Below are positions 17,073 to 25,745 of a stretch of DNA of 29,172 nucleotides, one piece after another. A program made the position numbers and the translations under genes. The stretch covers positions 1 to 29,172 of the forward strand of contig JAGUXE010000138.1 of NCBI GenBank assembly GCA_020061995.1. The letters are read 5' to 3'. The notes under the pieces are model-generated. The model did no database searches, was not told where the DNA came from, and worked only from the letters and a program-made list of their open reading frames with translations. The DNA is from Ignavibacteriales bacterium. Lineage in GTDB: Bacteria; Bacteroidota; Ignavibacteria; Ignavibacteriales; Ignavibacteriaceae. The number at the start of each line of letters is the position of its first letter. Position 1 is the stretch's first letter.

Positions 17073-17080
17073 GTGAAACT
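17065..17080. other. parS-like site 2 (ParB/Spo0J binding)
   Basis: TGTTTCACGTGAAACT matches the parS consensus at 15 of 16 positions and contains the perfect 14-bp palindrome GTTTCACGTGAAAC (17066-17079). It lies in the mnmE-GNAT junction, over the putative GTG start of the GNAT gene, with its centre 535 bp from that of site 1. Two near-consensus copies this close are unlikely by chance in AT-rich DNA. Confidence 0.8.
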
Positions 17081-17094
17081 TTTTTCCGTAAAAA

Positions 17095-18450
17095 TTATTT
17101 GCCGATGCAAAATTTCGTAAAAATATTATTTAAAATGTCGTCTGAGGTAACTTCACCTATTATTTCACTTAATGTGGCTTCTGCACTTCGAAGATCGACG
17201 GCTATAAACTCACCGCTAAGTCCATTTTTAGCAGTTTCAAGCGATGATTGCAAAAAGAGTTTAGCTTTATTTAAAATGTCATAATGGCGTATAGATGTGA
17301 CAATTGCTGATTTTTCAGTATAATGAGTTTGACCAAGAGCTTTTTCTTTTAATTTAGAAAACAACTGGTCTATTCCCTCTCCGGTTTTTGCCGAAATGAA
17401 AGCGTCGGCATCAATGCCAAGAGGATGCTTTAAGTCAACTTTATTGATAACTGTCAATATTTGCTCTTGTTTAATAAGTGTCCGTAATTCAGAATATAGC
17501 TCTTCTGAAATTTCATGATTAACATCGTTCAGAAAAATTACCAAGTCTGCACTTTTCACTGCATCACGGCTTCTGGAGACTCCTTCAATTTCTATTGCAT
17601 CTTCCGAAAAACGGATTCCGGCGGTATCAAAAATTCGGAAAAGAATTCCATCTATAAACATTTCTTCCCGAATTATATCTCTGGTTGTCCCCGGAATTGA
17701 ACTGACAATTGCTCTAGCTTCTTTCAAAAAATAATTTAACAATGACGATTTGCCAACATTCGGTACGCCGACCAAGGCTACATTAACTCCATCGCGAATC
17801 ACGCGACCAAAATTATATGTGGAGAGCAATTCGCTAATTTCATTAATAATTCCCTCAACCAGTTTTATCAATTGATCAAGTTGAACAAATTCAATATCCT
17901 CTTCGGCAAAATCAAGCTCAAGTTCAACAAGCGAAGATGCGTTTACCAATTTCGTTCGGAGTTCATTAACTTTTTGGGAAAGAATTCCGTCAAGTTGATT
18001 GCGAGCTCCCTTCAATGATACGTCCGAGCGTGCATTTATTAACTCGGCGACCGCTTCAGCTTGTGCAAGATCTATCTTGCCATTAAGAAATGCGCGCTTG
18101 GTAAATTCTCCAGGTTCAGCTAAACGAATATTATGTTTTAATAATTCGGCAATGATTTTTTGTGTTATGAGAGGATTTCCGTGTGTGCTGATTTCTATAC
18201 TTTCTTCGCCGGTATATGAATTCGGTTTTTTGAAAACAGAGACTAAAACATCATCAATAACTTCATTTTCAGATGTAACTATTTTACCATAATGAATTGT
18301 GTGTGATGATGCCGAAGTCAAATCAGTTTTACCATAAAACATATTTGAGGCAGCATTAACAGCCTCTTCGCCGCTTATGCGAATAACGGAAATGGCACCT
18401 ACTCCTGCCGGAGTGGCAATGGCAACAATTGTATCTTCTTGAAAATTCAT
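17095..18450 (-). CDS. mnmE: tRNA modification GTPase MnmE
   Basis: This 451-residue protein is the usual length and has the family domain order. The N-terminal THF-binding domain starts DTIVAIATPAGVGAISVIRI. A helical domain is interrupted by the G domain, with G1 GVPNVGKSS (228-236), G2 in GTTRD (254-258), G3 DTAG (275-278) and G4 NKVD (336-339). The C-terminal FCIGK motif (447-451) holds the essential cysteine. MnmE partners with MnmG to modify U34 of tRNAs. It is the first gene of the minus-strand run mnmE-GNAT-mnmG-rsmG-murQ. The upstream 567 bp is gene-free, so the promoter probably lies just above 18450; I could not assign -35/-10 boxes with confidence. Confidence 0.98.
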   Translation of the reverse strand: MNFQEDTIVAIATPAGVGAISVIRISGEEAVNAASNMFYGKTDLTSASSHTIHYGKIVTSENEVIDDVLVSVFKKPNSYTGEESIEISTHGNPLITQKIIAELLKHNIRLAEPGEFTKRAFLNGKIDLAQAEAVAELINARSDVSLKGARNQLDGILSQKVNELRTKLVNASSLVELELDFAEEDIEFVQLDQLIKLVEGIINEISELLSTYNFGRVIRDGVNVALVGVPNVGKSSLLNYFLKEARAIVSSIPGTTRDIIREEMFIDGILFRIFDTAGIRFSEDAIEIEGVSRSRDAVKSADLVIFLNDVNHEISEELYSELRTLIKQEQILTVINKVDLKHPLGIDADAFISAKTGEGIDQLFSKLKEKALGQTHYTEKSAIVTSIRHYDILNKAKLFLQSSLETAKNGLSGEFIAVDLRSAEATLSEIIGEVTSDDILNNIFTKFCIGK

Positions 18451-18670
18451 AAGTTGTAAAAATACATAAGGCTGGAGGGAATAACAATTCAGAAATTGGG
18501 GATAATGAAATTAGTGGCTGAGTAGCATCACCTACTAATCGCAGACTCAGTATAAATTATTTTTGTAGAGAAGGACTTAAAAACCATTTTCTGCCTTTAA
18601 TGTTTTGCACCTTAAAAAATTGCTCTTACAATTGAACACATATTCAATTACTCAACAAGAATTACAAGCT

Positions 18671-18745
18671 AAAATTTCCGTTAAGCGAGAAAATCTGTTT
18701 GAGCCCGATGGCAGTCGGGTGAGTTATTTTCTCGTAGGAAATTTT
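18671..18745. repeat. Long imperfect inverted repeat, candidate REP-like element or structured RNA
   Basis: Two nested 9-bp perfect arms surround a small hairpin. The outer arm AAAATTTCC (18671-18679) pairs with GGAAATTTT (18737-18745). The inner arm CGAGAAAAT (18686-18694) pairs with ATTTTCTCG (18726-18734). The apex is CCCGA/TCGGG (18704-18708 with 18715-18719). It lies far from any gene end and has no U-tract, so it is not a simple terminator. It resembles dispersed palindromic repeats of the REP class; that identity is inference. Confidence 0.6.
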
Positions 18746-18805
18746 TGCGGTCTAGTTTAATCATCTACCACACAAAGCAATTTTTTTCAGTGCATGTTTC
18801 TTTTC

Positions 18806-18832
18806 GTTCTTTTCTTTCGCAAAGAAAAGAAC
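18806..18832. repeat. Perfect 12-bp hairpin, probable part of the same repeat unit
   Basis: GTTCTTTTCTTT and AAAGAAAAGAAC form a perfect 12-bp inverted repeat around a 3-nt loop (CGC). It follows the nested inverted repeat by 60 bp. It is AT-rich with no terminal T-run on either side, so termination is not its obvious function. Confidence 0.6.
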
Positions 18833-18886
18833 AGGATATGGAAAGTATGGATTTGTAGATGAGTATAGCTAAACCAAAACAAAAGA

Positions 18887-18912
18887 GCTGTCGAGGAGTG
18901 GTCTTCGACAGC
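18887..18912. repeat. 8-bp inverted repeat, possible weak terminator
   Basis: GCTGTCGA (18887-18894) pairs with TCGACAGC (18905-18912) around a 10-nt loop. On the minus strand it is followed by TTTTGTTTTGG, so it could act as a second, back-up terminator for the gene ending at 19018. Otherwise its role is unknown. Confidence 0.4.
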
Positions 18913-18969
18913 CACGAAATTAATCATATAAATTTTGCTTATAAAAGAACTGATTGAATTTTGGAGAGA

Positions 18970-19000
18970 AAAACCCGAACTGTTATCCGGTTCGGGTTTT
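18970..19000 (-). terminator. Rho-independent terminator of the T9SS FG-GAP gene
   Basis: An 11-bp stem, AAAACCCGAAC with GTTCGGGTTTT, closes a 9-nt loop. On the minus strand the 3' arm runs into TTTTTCTCTCC. It lies 18 nt after the stop at 19018. Confidence 0.8.
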
Positions 19001-19017
19001 CTAAAATTAGGCTTTTT

Positions 19018-21993
19018 TCATTTCAACAACATCATTTTTTTAGAAGCTGTGAAATTTTCTGATTCGAGTCGATAGATATAAATTCCCGAAGCAAGTTTAA
19101 TCTCGTCTTTTCCAGTTCCGTTCCAGGTATATTTATAATAACCGGGCTTCTGAAAATCATTTATCAAAACCGCAACTTCTCTTCCTAAAACATCATAAAT
19201 CTTTAATGCAACATGTTGTTCATAAGGAATCTGATATTGTATAACTGTAGATGGATTAAATGGATTTGGATAATTTTGTTCGAGTGAAAATTGTTCGGGA
19301 ATAAAATTATTGTTTTGTTGTAGACCGACAATAACATCCGTTCCTCCGGAAAATGCCATAACTTTTCCGTCTCGTGTACCGACAAAAAACTCAAGCGTTC
19401 CGTTTTTATCAAGGTCATCCATCGCCCAAATTATTTCTGGTACATAACTATTTCCAGTTCCGATTGAAATATTAAATATCTGTTGTCCTGATTTTGATTC
19501 AAACACATGAACTTGATTATTCAAAGAAGCTGAACCTATTTCGGGATGACCATCTGCATTAAGATCTCCAAGAATGCCTACTCCCAACACATTACCACCG
19601 GTTCCGGATGTCCATATTGCAGCTCCCGTTGAACCCTCCAAAACATAAACCGTCTGAGTTAATGCACTAATTAAAATATCATCTGAACCGGAATTATTTA
19701 AATCGGGGATTGTATAAATATCTTCAATAAAAACATTTCCAAGATAATTATTCCATATAAATTTTCCCGAATCGGCTGTTACTGCATAAACATATCCGCC
19801 AACATCCCCCGCAATAATATCTTTATTACCATTTCCGTTGATGTCTTTAATTTCGGTTAAGCCCCAAACCGATCGCTGAGTAGGATATGCCCAAATTATG
19901 TTTCCTTGTCTATCATATCCGGTAATTTCACCTGCTGTGCCTCCGGAAGTTTTCGAACCTACCGCACCACCGAAATCAGTTGATGTAATTGCATCTTTCA
20001 ATTTCTTTTGTGGACTCTGATCTAATCGCCAAATCTGTTCTCCGGTTGAGCCATTAAGGAGATAAACCGAAAATCTTCCTTCACCATTAAATTCATTTCC
20101 GCTTGCAGAGACAAGAACATCAGGAACCCCATCACCCGTAAAATCTCTTTGAACATCGAGACCATTTATATCGCCATTGCCATAATTAATTGAATCGCCG
20201 AATTCCCAAATTTTCTTTCCTGAAACTCCGTCTAATCCATAAACAAATTCATTCCCGCCGCCGGTACCGAGTATAACATCGTTATATCCATCACCATTAA
20301 TATCCGCTACAATCTGAAGCCCCTGCTGCCTCATGACCGAGCCGGTATTGTTATTATTCGGTGATGTTGAGAATATCCAGAGAACATCATCACTAACCGA
20401 ACTGTTTCCGTTGTAGGCTATTGTAAGATAATTTTCTGCCGATACTATAAGATCATCTACTCCGTCTCCCGATATATCATTTATTTTTTTTACGAATTTT
20501 GCCGATTTATCTATATTGGAGGTTGATGGATTATCAGGAATTACTCCTTCCCAAACTTTATTGCCGAGAGTAGAATCAAACGGACCTCCAACTCCAATTA
20601 AAGCCAACGAAATTATTTCACCATTTACCGCATTAGAATAAATCCTTAAACTATCGCTAAAGCGCGTAAACTTATCAGGCTTAAACCAAATGCGTAAAGC
20701 TGATTTCTTTACCGAATCAATTACGGTATTGAAGCCGATCGTCTCGATAACAAACTGATCTGTAGATAATGCAACCGAATCAATAACCAGTTGCCCCGAT
20801 CCTTTATTTTCAACAGTTAATAATTTATAAGATGTGCTATTAACTCTTTTATTTCCATAGTCGAACTCCTCCGAGGAAAGAGATAAATAAGGAAGAGTAC
20901 TTATTCCATTTCCTTTCAAGTTTGTTTTACTGTAAATGAAATTAGGGTCGTTATGAAAAAATAAAATTGAATCTGCATAAGAAATAAGTTGAGTAGGGGT
21001 AAATGAAATCTTTAAAGCTGCAGTGCTGTCGGGTTTTATTTGCACAGGTAATGTTTGTTCAAAACTAAATGCTGAATTACTTATAAAAACCGAATCTATC
21101 TCAAGCTGTGCAGTACCGTAATTGTTGATGTAGATATAAGTATATCGTGTAGAATCAACTTGAACATTATTAAAATCAACATTTTTTGTTAGAACATTAA
21201 TTCCAGCGGTGCCACTTCCACTGAGGTCATATTTAAATAACATTCTTCCTGAAGATGCCCCTAAGGGTTCTGCCATTAACCAGAAAGTTTTACCATCCCA
21301 GGCAATCCCTCGTGGATTTTGTCTTAATCCCGGTTGCTCCGGAACATTAAAAGAGAACAATGTGTCTTTACTGTTTAGACTTACCGCATAAAGTTTATCA
21401 ACACCTTGAAAGCCGTCATTTACATAAATAAGAGTGTCTCCCTTAATTGTAACACCGGTTGGTTGCAATCCAAGTGATGGTATTGAATCTATAATAGTTT
21501 TCGCTGTAACATCTATTTTATAAATTCCTGCTTTTGCATCGGGGGAATAGAGAGAAACCCACAATCCGGTTCCATCCCACGCTGCACCTCCCAAGTACCA
21601 AGAAGTTGTTCCCCCGGCAGATGCTATCGGGATAGAATCTAATATAACCCCTTCTCTTGATATTTTGAAAAGATCACAACGTGCTGTTTTTCTTTCAACA
21701 TACCAAAAATTCGTTCCGTCATATGCCAAACCTTGTGATTCACGTAAAGTTGGATAATTAACTACAACAACTGAATCGACCAAGGCTCCGGTTGAATCAA
21801 CTGCAAAAAATTTTCCTCGCCCCGTTGTTGAGGAAGCTGATGATATCCAATAATTTCCACTTGCATAAACCAAGCCATATCCCGAACTCCAAAAAGTTCC
21901 GGTGGGAAGATTTACCGAGCCAACTATTGTTTGAGATTGGATATTAACGCTGAACGAGAAAAGAAGAAGAAAAAATAAGACCAACTTTTTCAT
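19018..21993 (-). CDS. Secreted FG-GAP/beta-propeller protein with T9SS type A sorting domain
   Basis: This 991-residue protein starts with a clear signal peptide (MKKLVLFFLLLFSFSVNIQS, cut near 20). Residues about 22-260 form a propeller-like region with repeated AWDG/YDGxxFW strands. Two HYDIN/choice-of-anchor-D-like beta domains follow (about 264-365 and 368-470). Then come seven FG-GAP/integrin-type calcium loops (DISGDGVDD, DINGDGYND, DFTGDGVPD, DINGNGNKD, DLNNSGSDD, DLNADGHPE, DLDKNGTLE; about 506-868). The last 90 residues are a T9SS type A sorting domain (EQNYPNPFNPSTVIQY, GIYIYRLE, MMLLK). It is expected to be exported, crossed over the outer membrane by T9SS and surface-bound or released. 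No catalytic motif was seen. A GGAG lies upstream of the ATG, and its own terminator follows. Confidence 0.9.
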   Translation of the reverse strand: MKKLVLFFLLLFSFSVNIQSQTIVGSVNLPTGTFWSSGYGLVYASGNYWISSASSTTGRGKFFAVDSTGALVDSVVVVNYPTLRESQGLAYDGTNFWYVERKTARCDLFKISREGVILDSIPIASAGGTTSWYLGGAAWDGTGLWVSLYSPDAKAGIYKIDVTAKTIIDSIPSLGLQPTGVTIKGDTLIYVNDGFQGVDKLYAVSLNSKDTLFSFNVPEQPGLRQNPRGIAWDGKTFWLMAEPLGASSGRMLFKYDLSGSGTAGINVLTKNVDFNNVQVDSTRYTYIYINNYGTAQLEIDSVFISNSAFSFEQTLPVQIKPDSTAALKISFTPTQLISYADSILFFHNDPNFIYSKTNLKGNGISTLPYLSLSSEEFDYGNKRVNSTSYKLLTVENKGSGQLVIDSVALSTDQFVIETIGFNTVIDSVKKSALRIWFKPDKFTRFSDSLRIYSNAVNGEIISLALIGVGGPFDSTLGNKVWEGVIPDNPSTSNIDKSAKFVKKINDISGDGVDDLIVSAENYLTIAYNGNSSVSDDVLWIFSTSPNNNNTGSVMRQQGLQIVADINGDGYNDVILGTGGGNEFVYGLDGVSGKKIWEFGDSINYGNGDINGLDVQRDFTGDGVPDVLVSASGNEFNGEGRFSVYLLNGSTGEQIWRLDQSPQKKLKDAITSTDFGGAVGSKTSGGTAGEITGYDRQGNIIWAYPTQRSVWGLTEIKDINGNGNKDIIAGDVGGYVYAVTADSGKFIWNNYLGNVFIEDIYTIPDLNNSGSDDILISALTQTVYVLEGSTGAAIWTSGTGGNVLGVGILGDLNADGHPEIGSASLNNQVHVFESKSGQQIFNISIGTGNSYVPEIIWAMDDLDKNGTLEFFVGTRDGKVMAFSGGTDVIVGLQQNNNFIPEQFSLEQNYPNPFNPSTVIQYQIPYEQHVALKIYDVLGREVAVLINDFQKPGYYKYTWNGTGKDEIKLASGIYIYRLESENFTASKKMMLLK

Positions 21994-22026
21994 TTTATAC
22001 TCCGGCTTTATTTATTCAATTTAAAA

Positions 22027-22052
22027 AAGGCAGGAAGCGAACTTCCTGCCTT
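22027..22052 (-). terminator. Rho-independent terminator of the S8 protease gene
   Basis: The perfect 11-bp stem AAGGCAGGAAG/CTTCCTGCCTT has a 4-nt loop that reads TTCG on the minus strand, followed there by TTTTAAATTG. It sits 95 nt after the protease stop and just upstream of the next gene (start 21993), so the two T9SS cargo genes are probably separate transcripts. Confidence 0.88.
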
Positions 22053-22146
22053 CAAGATTAGAGTTGGTACAGGAAGTCATCTCTTCCAAAAACACAATAT
22101 ATTCAAGATTAAATTAATAATACAAAATAATTACGTTCGGACAATT

Positions 22147-25100
22147 TTATTTCAGCATCAACATCTTTTTAGTTGAATTATAAATTTTGCCTGAACCTTC
22201 AACTGAAACAGCATTTATTCGATAAAAATAAACACCCGATTTAAGTGATTTCCCTGCATTGAAATCAATATTATAAACACCGGCTTCCTGCAATTGATTT
22301 ACAATTGTCACAACTTCTTCACCGATTGCATTGAACAAACTCAACACAACATTACTCTTTTCTGGTAATTGATATTTTATTACTGTAGAAGGATTAAATG
22401 GGTTTGGATAATTCTGACTAAGCTCATACTGAGTCGGTTTGGTAATATCAACATCTACAACCTGTGAAATGGAGATTTTTCCGTCAAAATCTATTTGTCG
22501 TAATCTGTAAGAATATTCTCCCGGTTTCAGATTTTTATCTCTGAAGTTATAATTATTTGTTACAATAGAAGTCCCTTTTCCATCAACAAAAGAAATTATT
22601 TGCCAGTCGCTTTGATCTCTATTTTTTCTTTCGATTTGGAAACCTCTATTATTACTTTCGGAGGCGGTACTCCATCCAAGAACAACTTCATCAAATTTTT
22701 GGTCGGCTGTAAAAGTAGTTAATTCAACCGGAACCGGATTTGAAACAAGCATCTTTACCGGAATTGTAACTGTTTGATGAGATGGATCGTTTGTAGAAAC
22801 AACCACATCCATACTGTACAAACCAACTGGTAAATCTTCGGAATTAAATGACAAATTTATTGCCGTTTGGTTGCCTGAATACAACAACCCGGAATGATTA
22901 TTAATAGCAAGCCAATCGGGCTCTGCCGCAAACTTAAGTGCTAAATTATTTTTCACATACGTTGCGTTGTAGGCGGTTTGTAAACCTATTGTTCCCGCTC
23001 CATTCTCTATTCCGATTGTCGCTGAGTTGTTCGTCCCGGTTATATTATTATAATAGACCAAAATCTTTCCACTTGAGTAAAGGACAACTTGAAAAGTGTA
23101 ACTAGCTGTTCCGGAGTATCTTTGATAGTTTGTCCACTGAATTATAAAAGAGTTTCCTTCCTGCTTATAATGGACAGTTCCCGGAGACTTAGCATCAAGA
23201 TCATCCCAAAAAGGAGCAATTATTTCATTAGGAACTGCAGCGCTTGGAATAGCAGCATTTGTAAATGTATTAGTATTTAAAGTAGAAAACATTAAAAATC
23301 CGTTTGAGGAAATGTAAATCTGAGATTTACTCTGTCCATAAAACTTAAAGTTAAAACCTAAATTAAATGGTCCGGCATATCCTTCATCTGTTCCTCCAAA
23401 CGTCCCTGTTGGAGTCCATGCTGTAACAGCTGTACCGGTTGCTGCAATATCATTCCAAACGTAAACAGGACCATTGGGGTCATCACTATCAATCCATTTA
23501 TAACCAAAAGCATCAGGACCGCCGAAGCCCTCTATGGCACTGCCATAATTAGCCGTTGGATTATCTTTTTCAGAATCAGATTTGTCTTCGTTAACTCTAT
23601 TAACCGGAACTAAAGATATATTAACCACATTCTCGGGGAAAGTATTATTCAACATTTCAACCGAATAATTGAGTGTTGAATTATGTGTTGCATTATTCGA
23701 TAACAATATGGAATCAACAAATATCTGTCCGGGTTCGGTCATTAAATAAAGGCTGTCAGGTTGAACAGTTAAATTTGGTGCCCCCCACGTAGTACCGTTT
23801 GCTGCATTAGAAAGAGATGAAGCATTCCCCCATCTATCAAAAGAACGTAAAGCAAAATAATATGTAGTTGAAAAAGAAAGATCTACTACACTAAATGATT
23901 CCAATGTTCCAGCGGGAGCCGGGGTACCGTTAAAAGGAATTTGTATTGCGTTGTTAAAATCATTTAAATCGTTAATTGGTGAAAGAGATCTTCTTAAATC
24001 GTACGCAACTACACCGTTGGTTGAGGTATCAAAAGGAGCTGTCCATGTTAGTTGTAATGAATTTGAAGAAGGACTTAGTACAGACAAATTTGTTACTTGT
24101 GTTGGTGCAATTGTATCGGGAGGATTTGCAACGGCAAGTAGAGCATTAAAGGCATTAATTCTTCCTCCGGTTACAGTAATTCCGTTTAAAGCCGGAATAG
24201 GATCCGTTGATTCTAAAAGAAACTGACGAAATGTTAAAGCTCCCGATGCAGGATTATTTCTATATGCTGTCATCAATCCCGCATTTGCGCCGGAAAGCAT
24301 TAACGCAAAAGCACCCGCTGCTGTCGGGGTAGCCATTGAAGTCCCCGTTAAACTTGAATAGCCATTACTCAAGTAGGTATTTAATACACTTGTTCCGGGG
24401 GCACCTAAATCAATTGTGGTTAAACCATATGCAGCACCACTATTTTTTGCATCCGAACTGTTTGTATTTGTAACCGATACAAGAAAATCACTTGGGCAAG
24501 CAGTTGGTATATCGCCCTGTATATCCACATTAATACCAAGATTAGCTGTTGCACCAAAACTAACAATACCTTGAACCCCCATAGAATCATAAAAAGCACA
24601 CCATAAAGGAAAGTTAACGGGTTTACCATAATCTACACCAAAGGATGCGTTTGTAGCGACAACAAAAGCTCCTTTTTGACCATTCGTCTGATTATATAAC
24701 ATTCTGTTTTTATGTGCATATGCATACGCTTTAAGAACGGTTGCTTCAGAAGAAGATGAACCTTGAATTGCCATTACTTTGACATTCCAATTTACTCCTG
24801 CTACTCCAAGAGCATTATTTCCTCTGGCTCCAATTATACCGGAGACGTGTGTCCCGTGACCGTCTGAAGTAATTGTTCCGTTACTATTATAAGCGTTCCA
24901 TCCGTTAACATCATCTATATAACCGTTACCGTCATCATCAATTCCATTTCCCGGAATTTCACCTCGGTTCACCCAAAAATTTAAATCTGGGTGAGTAAGT
25001 AAAAATCCGCCATCAACCACAGCAACAACAATTGTATCACCTAAAGCGGTAACTCCGCCTGTTGTAAAATCCCATGCTTCAACAGCATCAATATCTGCAT

Positions 25101-25539
25101 CGGCTACCCCGCCTGACTGTCCGGTATTATTTAGTGCCCATTGTTCATTAAAGCGTGTATCGTTAGGTATCGTTGATTTGTTTTGAAAGGGATTACTGTT
25201 TGTATTTTCTTCAACGCCTCTTCTTAAAGTCATAATATGATTAAATTGCGCTGTTTTAACTAATTGATGTGATTTAACTGCTTCCAATAAAACCGTTTCA
25301 TTTTCTTTTGAGGGGTCAAATGAGAAGAGAAATACGTTCATATAATCAGATATCTCATCTTTAATTTTTAAGTCAACGGCTTCGAAAGCATTTTCAATAC
25401 TCTCAACGCTCACATAATTTTTCAACTGAATTATCAGCTCGCCTCTTCTATATTCAGACTCTTGTGAAAATGTTGGATTTGTAAAAACGGATGCGGTAAT
25501 AAGTATAGAAAAAAGGAATAGGGTAAATGTTCTTTTCAT
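22147..25539 (-). CDS. Subtilisin-like (S8) serine protease with T9SS type A sorting domain
   Basis: This 1130-residue precursor has a signal peptide (about 1-25) and an I9-like propeptide (about 30-105). The S8 catalytic domain (about 125-470) has Asp176 (VVDGG), His228 (DGHGTHVSG), a likely oxyanion Asn333 (GATAN) and Ser401 (GTSMATP). The triad is complete and in the normal order. C-terminal to it are an Fn3 domain (about 477-585), a beta domain with a YISSNGFLMF strand (about 670-870), an Fn3-like pre-CTD module (about 936-1034) and the T9SS domain (1040-1130, SQNYPNPFNPSTVIKY to KKMLMLK). It is probably secreted and degrades extracellular protein. It is followed by its own hairpin terminator. 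The substrate is unknown. Confidence 0.95.
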   Translation of the reverse strand: MKRTFTLFLFSILITASVFTNPTFSQESEYRRGELIIQLKNYVSVESIENAFEAVDLKIKDEISDYMNVFLFSFDPSKENETVLLEAVKSHQLVKTAQFNHIMTLRRGVEENTNSNPFQNKSTIPNDTRFNEQWALNNTGQSGGVADADIDAVEAWDFTTGGVTALGDTIVVAVVDGGFLLTHPDLNFWVNRGEIPGNGIDDDGNGYIDDVNGWNAYNSNGTITSDGHGTHVSGIIGARGNNALGVAGVNWNVKVMAIQGSSSSEATVLKAYAYAHKNRMLYNQTNGQKGAFVVATNASFGVDYGKPVNFPLWCAFYDSMGVQGIVSFGATANLGINVDIQGDIPTACPSDFLVSVTNTNSSDAKNSGAAYGLTTIDLGAPGTSVLNTYLSNGYSSLTGTSMATPTAAGAFALMLSGANAGLMTAYRNNPASGALTFRQFLLESTDPIPALNGITVTGGRINAFNALLAVANPPDTIAPTQVTNLSVLSPSSNSLQLTWTAPFDTSTNGVVAYDLRRSLSPINDLNDFNNAIQIPFNGTPAPAGTLESFSVVDLSFSTTYYFALRSFDRWGNASSLSNAANGTTWGAPNLTVQPDSLYLMTEPGQIFVDSILLSNNATHNSTLNYSVEMLNNTFPENVVNISLVPVNRVNEDKSDSEKDNPTANYGSAIEGFGGPDAFGYKWIDSDDPNGPVYVWNDIAATGTAVTAWTPTGTFGGTDEGYAGPFNLGFNFKFYGQSKSQIYISSNGFLMFSTLNTNTFTNAAIPSAAVPNEIIAPFWDDLDAKSPGTVHYKQEGNSFIIQWTNYQRYSGTASYTFQVVLYSSGKILVYYNNITGTNNSATIGIENGAGTIGLQTAYNATYVKNNLALKFAAEPDWLAINNHSGLLYSGNQTAINLSFNSEDLPVGLYSMDVVVSTNDPSHQTVTIPVKMLVSNPVPVELTTFTADQKFDEVVLGWSTASESNNRGFQIERKNRDQSDWQIISFVDGKGTSIVTNNYNFRDKNLKPGEYSYRLRQIDFDGKISISQVVDVDITKPTQYELSQNYPNPFNPSTVIKYQLPEKSNVVLSLFNAIGEEVVTIVNQLQEAGVYNIDFNAGKSLKSGVYFYRINAVSVEGSGKIYNSTKKMLMLK

Positions 25540-25648
25540 AAAATGAACCTTATATAAAATAAGAAATGATGTAAGACTATGAAAATTACAAAAGTTATTT
25601 ATGTATAAAAAACAAAACCTTTATTGGCAGGAAATTTAATTTTTATTA

Positions 25649-25676
25649 GCCACTAAGCCTCCAAGGCACAATGAAG
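25649..25676. repeat. Degenerate 9-nt periodic repeat (copy 1)
   Basis: Three consecutive units, GCCACTAAG, CCTCCAAGG and CACAATGAAG, share a CxCNAAG-like pattern with a period of about 9 nt. A similar patch lies at 28068-28103. They lie in intergenic DNA only. Confidence 0.35.
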
Positions 25677-25692
25677 AAAATCAATTTTAAAC

Positions 25693-25722
25693 AAGAAACC
25701 CGGCTCAACGTCCGGGCTTCTT
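25693..25722 (-). terminator. Rho-independent terminator of the M3 peptidase gene
   Basis: In minus-strand RNA, AAGAAGCCCGG pairs with CCGGGUUUCUU over 11 bp with one G-U pair and an 8-nt loop, followed by GUUUAAAAUUG. It lies 24 nt after the stop at 25746. Confidence 0.75.
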
Positions 25723-25745
25723 TTAGAATTATAAAATGAGAAGAA

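Larger units (their letters stand above)
18451..19017. other. 567-bp gene-free region with nested inverted repeats
   Basis: No credible reading frame was seen. The part next to mnmE (18451-18560) should hold its promoter. The middle and distal parts contain an imperfect long hairpin (18671-18745), a 12-bp perfect hairpin (18806-18832), an 8-bp hairpin (18887-18912) and the terminator at 18970-19000. The first two look like one composite non-coding repeat rather than simple terminators. Confidence 0.7.
25540..25745. other. Intergenic region: protease upstream sequence and M3 terminator
   Basis: The 206-bp gap holds the upstream region of the S8 protease (AAGG about 8 nt before its ATG), a short 9-nt periodic patch (25649-25676) and the M3 terminator (25693-25722). 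No gene was seen. Confidence 0.6.

Noticed and set aside
18451..19017. tRNA, CRISPR or IS remnant in the large intergenic gap
   Set aside because: No cloverleaf, no regular direct repeats with spacers, and no transposase fragment; only inverted repeats are seen.
25590..25625. Bacteroidota -33/-7 promoter (TTTG ... TAnnTTTG) upstream of the S8 protease
   Set aside because: On the minus strand TTTG and AACTTTTG occur, but the spacing is about 16 instead of 19 and the -7 box is imperfect.
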